Shown piece by piece: positions 7,204 through 10,142 of a stretch of 10,142 bases of DNA. The notes under the pieces were generated by a model. It did not search any database. It was not told the DNA's origin and saw only the letters and a list, made by a program, of their open reading frames with translations. Every line of letters begins with the position of its first letter. The stretch's first letter is position 1. The DNA is from an uncultured Pedobacter sp. (GTDB taxonomy: Bacteria > Bacteroidota > Bacteroidia > Sphingobacteriales > Sphingobacteriaceae). The position numbers were made by a program, and so were the translations under genes. Location of the stretch: positions 1 through 10,142 of the forward strand of contig NZ_CAMLHF010000200.1 in the NCBI RefSeq assembly GCF_946479715.1, in the 5' to 3' direction.

Positions 7204-8346
7204 ATGCTGCGAAAACTCTTTTTCTGGCTGCATAAATGGCTGGGTCTGATTACAGGCCTGGTTGTTTTGATTGTTAGTATAACTGGTTGTATAAATGTCT
7301 TTTCGGATGAACTGAAAGAATACTTCTATCATAAGCGATATTATGTAGAAGCCGAGGGAAATCGCAACTTTTTAAATTTCAGTGAGCTGCGCAATCAGGC
7401 ACAGAAGGCTCTTGGCCCGGAGATTAAGATTACCCGCTGCGAGATCTATCCCGCTAAAGGCCACACCTGGATATTTCGGGCATCGCTTACAGATAAAAAA
7501 GCCATCGGACACTGGAACTATTACAAGTATTATTACAGGGTCTATGTAAACCCCTACAATGGAAAAGTAGTATACGTGGAGGACTCGCGAAACGAATTCT
7601 TTCAACTGGTGTTGAACCTCCACATGAACCTGCTATTGGGCGACTCAGTTGGTGGCATGGTAACAGGAATTTCGGCGCTATGTTTTTTTGTTTTACTGCT
7701 AAGTGGTCTCATTCTCTGGTTTCCGCGGAAATGGAAGACTAAGGCCTTCAAAAAAGGGCTTGTAATTAAGCGTGATGTGGGAATAAAGCGACGGATCTAT
7801 GATTTGCACAATGTATCAGGCTTTTATATCCTGATTCCAGCAATTCTGATCTGTGTAACAGGTTTGGTCTTCGCTTTTCCTTGGGCCGATCAGTCTGTTC
7901 AGTTCCTGGCTAATGGCGGAAAAGCTGCTGAAAAGCGGATTATTCCATTATCTACGCCCAACGACACCTACCATCCTCAGGCTACCGATAGCGCTATTAC
8001 TCATCTTTTTCAGTTACATCCTCAAGCCGATATACTATCGATCCGCTTCCGCGAAAAGAATACAGATCCAATGGATGTTCAGGTACGCCTTGCCAAAAAT
8101 CGAACACACGTGTTCGAATGGTATTATTTTGATCGTAACAATGGCAAACTGCTGATGAAGTATGGAGATCAAGATGTAAAAGGTGGCGAGAAATTCAGAA
8201 GCATGAACTACGACCTGCATACCGGAGCCTATGCGGGCATCCCAACCAAAATATTTGCTTTCTTTGTTTCGCTAATCTGTGCGAGCATGCCTATAACAGG
8301 CTTTTTAATGTGGTACAAAAAAGGAAACAAAAAGCGGTTAAGATAA
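7204..8346 (+). CDS. PepSY-associated transmembrane protein, likely ferric-siderophore reductase
   Basis: This 380-residue inner-membrane protein has four hydrophobic helices, at about 13-35, 150-173, 204-226 and 347-370. PepSY-like periplasmic domains lie between helices 1 and 2 (about 45-130) and helices 3 and 4 (about 255-325). His10, His140, His202 and His339 all lie at membrane edges in motifs such as WLHKWLG, LNLHMNL and YDLHNVSG. This is the arrangement of the PiuB/FoxB family (PF03929), whose FoxB member is a haem-binding ferrisiderophore reductase. The gene starts 2 nt after the receptor stop, so the two are co-transcribed and probably coupled. The receptor would bring in the ferric chelate and this protein would reduce it to release Fe(II). 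Reductase activity is inferred from family and context. The C-terminus is a short basic tail (KKGNKKRLR). Confidence 0.9.
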   Translation: MLRKLFFWLHKWLGLITGLVVLIVSITGCINVFSDELKEYFYHKRYYVEAEGNRNFLNFSELRNQAQKALGPEIKITRCEIYPAKGHTWIFRASLTDKKAIGHWNYYKYYYRVYVNPYNGKVVYVEDSRNEFFQLVLNLHMNLLLGDSVGGMVTGISALCFFVLLLSGLILWFPRKWKTKAFKKGLVIKRDVGIKRRIYDLHNVSGFYILIPAILICVTGLVFAFPWADQSVQFLANGGKAAEKRIIPLSTPNDTYHPQATDSAITHLFQLHPQADILSIRFREKNTDPMDVQVRLAKNRTHVFEWYYFDRNNGKLLMKYGDQDVKGGEKFRSMNYDLHTGAYAGIPTKIFAFFVSLICASMPITGFLMWYKKGNKKRLR

Positions 8347-8371
8347 GGCTCGTCAATTTAGTTAATTGCCA

Positions 8372-8403
8372 TCTGCTAGTGAGCAAAACATTTTTTAACT
8401 TTA
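8372..8403 (+). promoter_or_regulatory. Weak candidate promoter of the cupin gene
   Basis: TCTG at 8372-8375 and TAACTTTA at 8396-8403 lie 20 nt apart and each differs by one base from the Bacteroidota consensus TTTG and TAnnTTTG. A transcript would begin near 8410, shortly before the cupin start. The spacing is good but both boxes are imperfect. Confidence 0.3.
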
Positions 8404-8425
8404 ATCAAATGCTTATACATTATGT

Positions 8426-8956
8426 ATGAGTCACTTTTCAACTGTAGTGAAAATCAAAGGTAATATGGATTCTAATGTAAAGATTATCAATAGCGATGAA
8501 GGAGAAACATTAGCCGTAGCTGGTGGCAATTACAGAATTGTAATCTCCGGTGACCAGACCAATGGCAACTATGCTGTTATTGAAATGACAGTTCCTCCAG
8601 GAGGTGGCCCACCGCCACACTCCCATCCAGAAACTCAGGAAATGTTCCATGTCCTGGAAGGAGAAGTGGAATTTAAAACAGAAGCCGGTAAGCAAACTGT
8701 CGGCAAAGATGGCTTTGTAAACATACCCTTTGGTGGGGCCATACACTGTTTCAAAAACATCTCTGAAAACTATGCACGCTTACTCTGCACCGTAGTACCG
8801 GCAGGATTGGAAAATCTGTTCAAGGAAATTGGCGTACCTGTACTGCCGGGCCAGACTCTGCCGATTCCTGAATTAAACGACAAGCGAAGAGAATTTTTAA
8901 AAGAAATAGATCTGAAATATAATCAGAAAACCTATCCAATTGACTTTCTAGGCTAA
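8426..8956 (+). CDS. Single-domain cupin protein
   Basis: The 176-residue protein has cupin motif 1 as GPPPHSHPETQEMFHVLEG (61-79), with metal ligands His65, His67 and Glu69 or Glu72. Motif 2 is GFVNIPFGGAIHCFKN (96-111), with His107. This is the quercetin-dioxygenase-like small cupin type, which holds one metal ion in a beta-barrel and may act as a dioxygenase, isomerase or sensor; the substrate is unknown. No signal peptide is visible. A second in-frame ATG at 8465 (residue 14) has AAAGG 4 nt upstream and begins MDSNVKIINSDEGE, which looks like a natural family start, so the true protein may be 163 residues. The gene lies 79 nt after the PepSY gene with an imperfect promoter candidate between, and is probably a separate unit. 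Confidence 0.87.
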   Translation: MSHFSTVVKIKGNMDSNVKIINSDEGETLAVAGGNYRIVISGDQTNGNYAVIEMTVPPGGGPPPHSHPETQEMFHVLEGEVEFKTEAGKQTVGKDGFVNIPFGGAIHCFKNISENYARLLCTVVPAGLENLFKEIGVPVLPGQTLPIPELNDKRREFLKEIDLKYNQKTYPIDFLG

Positions 8957-9028
8957 TGTACTAGCATCCGGCACTAACCGCCACAGCATACAGTACATCA
9001 CCCGAAACAAAGATCTTAAATAGATTTT

Positions 9029-9565
9029 CTATTGTCTATCGTAAACAAGCTTCCTTAGATTCTCGCCGGCGTCGACCTGGACAGCCATAGACTTGCCACC
9101 ATTGATCAACTTCCAAACCTCTGTTACTTTGACATCCGGTTCCTTACCTTTGGTATAGAAGGATTTAAACGAGGTAACAATCATCGTTTGATCATCGTCT
9201 GCCCAGCTGGCCTTAGACTCCTCCCTTGATCTCCCGAAAATAGTAGATTCCCTTTCCTTACCATCGAAAATCAGCTTCTCTTCCTTTTTAACCGGCTCCC
9301 ATTCAGGAGAGGAACTTGTTACGTGTACAGCCAGGACATCTTTATTTCCAGTAATGTTCATCGTATTTGAAAACACACGATCACCTTCCCCGAAAATACA
9401 GACAGGAAACGGCCCCGTAAAATCACTCTTCGGCTTATTTAATTTCCATTTACCAACAAAGGTTGCCTTATGAGCGCCATTTTTTTGTTGAGCAATTACA
9501 GAAAAGCAAATTACTACTACCAGCGTAAGGATCAGGCTGGATAAAACGTTTCTTCTATTTTTCAT
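9029..9565 (-). CDS. Small secreted protein of unknown function, lipocalin-like start motif
   Basis: The 178-residue protein has a clear signal peptide (basic MKNRR, hydrophobic LILTLVVVICFSV), probably cut after VIA at 23-25. The mature part opens with FVGKWKLNKPKSDF (36-49), a motif found at the start of many small secreted or periplasmic proteins with a lipocalin-like beta fold. The rest is rich in alternating strand-forming segments, such as VTEVWKLINGGKSMAVQVDA (148-167), consistent with a beta-barrel or sandwich. I do not recognise a named family and no catalytic motif stands out. It is convergent with the cupin gene (72 nt between stops) and lies downstream of the yceI-like gene on the same strand. 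The 253-nt gap between those two suggests separate transcription. The single Cys in the mature chain (Cys56) argues against a disulfide. Confidence 0.75.
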   Translation of the reverse strand: MKNRRNVLSSLILTLVVVICFSVIAQQKNGAHKATFVGKWKLNKPKSDFTGPFPVCIFGEGDRVFSNTMNITGNKDVLAVHVTSSSPEWEPVKKEEKLIFDGKERESTIFGRSREESKASWADDDQTMIVTSFKSFYTKGKEPDVKVTEVWKLINGGKSMAVQVDAGENLRKLVYDRQ

Positions 9566-9818
9566 ATTTTATCAATTCGATTCAGCGAATCTACTTTGAT
9601 ATCTTTCATTATGAAGGACTTAGATTGTAAATAAAAATGTAAATTTTGTAAATAAAATCTTGACATTATGCTTCATAACCGAAATCTCCTGTCTGGGAAA
9701 CTAAATAAGCACTGTTACTCATATCCTTATTAGAGGCCCATGCAACTACGATGTAGCAATGCGGAGATTTTAAAAAGACGCATTTAAATGGGTTAAACAC
9801 AGATTCTCCAACTAATCA
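9566..9818. other. Intergenic region between two minus-strand genes, with repeats but no gene
   Basis: No open frame of coding character was found in these 253 nt on either strand. It should hold the end of the yceI-like transcript and the promoter of the secreted protein gene, but neither a strong hairpin with a T-run nor a good TTTG/TAnnTTTG pair was seen. It does contain three TGTAAAT copies inside an inverted repeat, a distant inverted repeat aaatctcc (9682-9689) with ggagattt (9763-9770), a small ctac-gat-gtag hairpin (9746-9756), and a 10-bp palindrome catttaaatg (9781-9790). Confidence 0.5.
9609..9678. repeat. Three TGTAAAT direct repeats inside an 8-bp inverted repeat
   Basis: TGTAAAT occurs at 9626-9632, 9638-9644 and 9647-9653. 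The cluster is bracketed by ttatgaag (9609-9616) and its reverse complement cttcataa (9671-9678). It lies 44-113 nt upstream of the secreted protein start, where an activator or repressor could bind. The repeats are seen directly; a regulatory role is only a guess in such AT-rich DNA. Confidence 0.4.
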
Positions 9819-10142
9819 TTATTTTTTTGCTACGATTTTCACAAAGAGTTTAACGTCGTCCGAAATAGTCATATCACCAGACTTATCAAAGAACTTTGCT
9901 GATCTATAATCGATGCCCCAATCTGTTCGATCAATGATCAGTGTGCCATTCAACACGACAGTACCGTCCATTCCGTCCTTAAAATACATCTCGGCCGGAA
10001 AAGTAACTGCCTTCGTAAGACCTTCAATGGTCAGGTTCCCGGTAACTTTTATAGTTGCGACACCTTCAATGGTCATGTTCCCGTTCCTCCCTTCAGTTTT
10101 TCCATCATTCGCAGTTTCAACCTTCGTAATTGCGAATGTCGA
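9819..10142 (-). CDS. YceI-family protein, C-terminal part (cut by the right edge)
   Basis: The minus-strand frame is open from the right edge to the stop at 9819, giving 107 visible residues. The true start is outside the window: the first in-frame ATG at 10076 lies inside the domain, since the upstream codons (STFAITKVE...) already read as YceI sequence. Family hallmarks (PF04264) include VTGNLTIEGLTKAVTFPAEM, then IIDRTDWGIDYRS and the closing DDVKLFVKIVAKK. YceI proteins are lipocalin-like periplasmic or secreted barrels that bind long isoprenoid chains, and are often tied to acid, osmotic or envelope stress. A signal peptide would be expected in the missing N-terminal part. A 14-residue internal duplication lies near the left of the visible chain. 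The stop is 253 nt upstream of the secreted protein gene. Confidence 0.9.
   Translation of the reverse strand, partial: STFAITKVETANDGKTEGRNGNMTIEGVATIKVTGNLTIEGLTKAVTFPAEMYFKDGMDGTVVLNGTLIIDRTDWGIDYRSAKFFDKSGDMTISDDVKLFVKIVAKK
10020..10083 (-). repeat. 42-bp-period tandem duplication inside the yceI-like gene
   Basis: Two 22-nt copies at 10020-10041 and 10062-10083 differ at one base and are offset by exactly 42 nt. They encode GNLTIEG and GNMTIEG in the same frame, so 14 residues have been added without disturbing the reading frame. Most YceI proteins have only one such GNLTI-G strand before the TKPVTF-like segment. Confidence 0.8.

Noticed and set aside
7913..8155. Second plus-strand frame inside the PepSY gene
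   Set aside because: The PepSY frame is continuous with conserved motifs on both sides, so this is a shadow frame and not a frameshift or nested gene.
8956..8998. Inverted repeat atgtact / agtacat between the cupin and secreted protein genes as a terminator
   Set aside because: The stem is only 7 bp with a 29-nt loop and no T-run on either strand.
9819..10076. Taking the ATG at 10076 as the start of the YceI gene
   Set aside because: The frame stays open to the right edge and the 22 upstream codons continue family-like sequence (STFAITKVE), so this ATG is internal.

Overview
The window looks like the chromosome of an aerobic Bacteroidota species, most likely a Sphingobacteriaceae relative such as Pedobacter. 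The reasons are AT-rich spacers, starts without clear Shine-Dalgarno sites, a good Bacteroidota-type promoter (TTTG, 19 nt, TAnnTTTG), a TonB receptor with an N-terminal carboxypeptidase-regulatory-like domain, and a Tat-exported Gfo/Idh/MocA oxidoreductase. The genus is inference. No rRNA, tRNA, CRISPR array, transposase or phage gene was seen.

Layout from left to right: (1) the 5' part of a Tat-exported Gfo/Idh/MocA oxidoreductase on the minus strand, running off the left edge. (2) Divergent from it, a small DGPF/YCII-family protein followed by an ECF42-type sigma factor with the long C-terminal extension of that group. A candidate ECF42-type promoter lies before the DGPF gene, and a perfect 18-bp hairpin with a T-run lies between the two genes. 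(3) A UT-family urea transporter. (4) Convergent with it, with 3 nt between stop codons, a seven-repeat VCBS/FG-GAP beta-propeller protein that is probably a surface lipoprotein. (5) Divergent from that, a two-gene iron-uptake operon: a TonB-dependent siderophore-type receptor and a PepSY transmembrane protein with four histidines placed to hold haem, driven by a clear Bacteroidota promoter. (6) A single-domain cupin. (7) On the minus strand, a small secreted protein of unknown function and a YceI-family protein cut by the right edge.

Three groups of genes probably work together. The DGPF protein and ECF sigma factor form a conserved pair with no anti-sigma factor, likely self-regulated. The TonB receptor and PepSY protein should import a ferric chelate and reduce it at the inner membrane. 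The cupin, the secreted protein and YceI are a loose group of small stress or envelope genes with no demonstrated link.

Nothing here is a clearly new system. The best leads are the ECF42-like promoter plus internal hairpin of the sigma operon, a recent-looking 42-bp in-frame tandem duplication inside yceI, and an iterated TGTAAAT motif bracketed by an inverted repeat upstream of the secreted protein gene.
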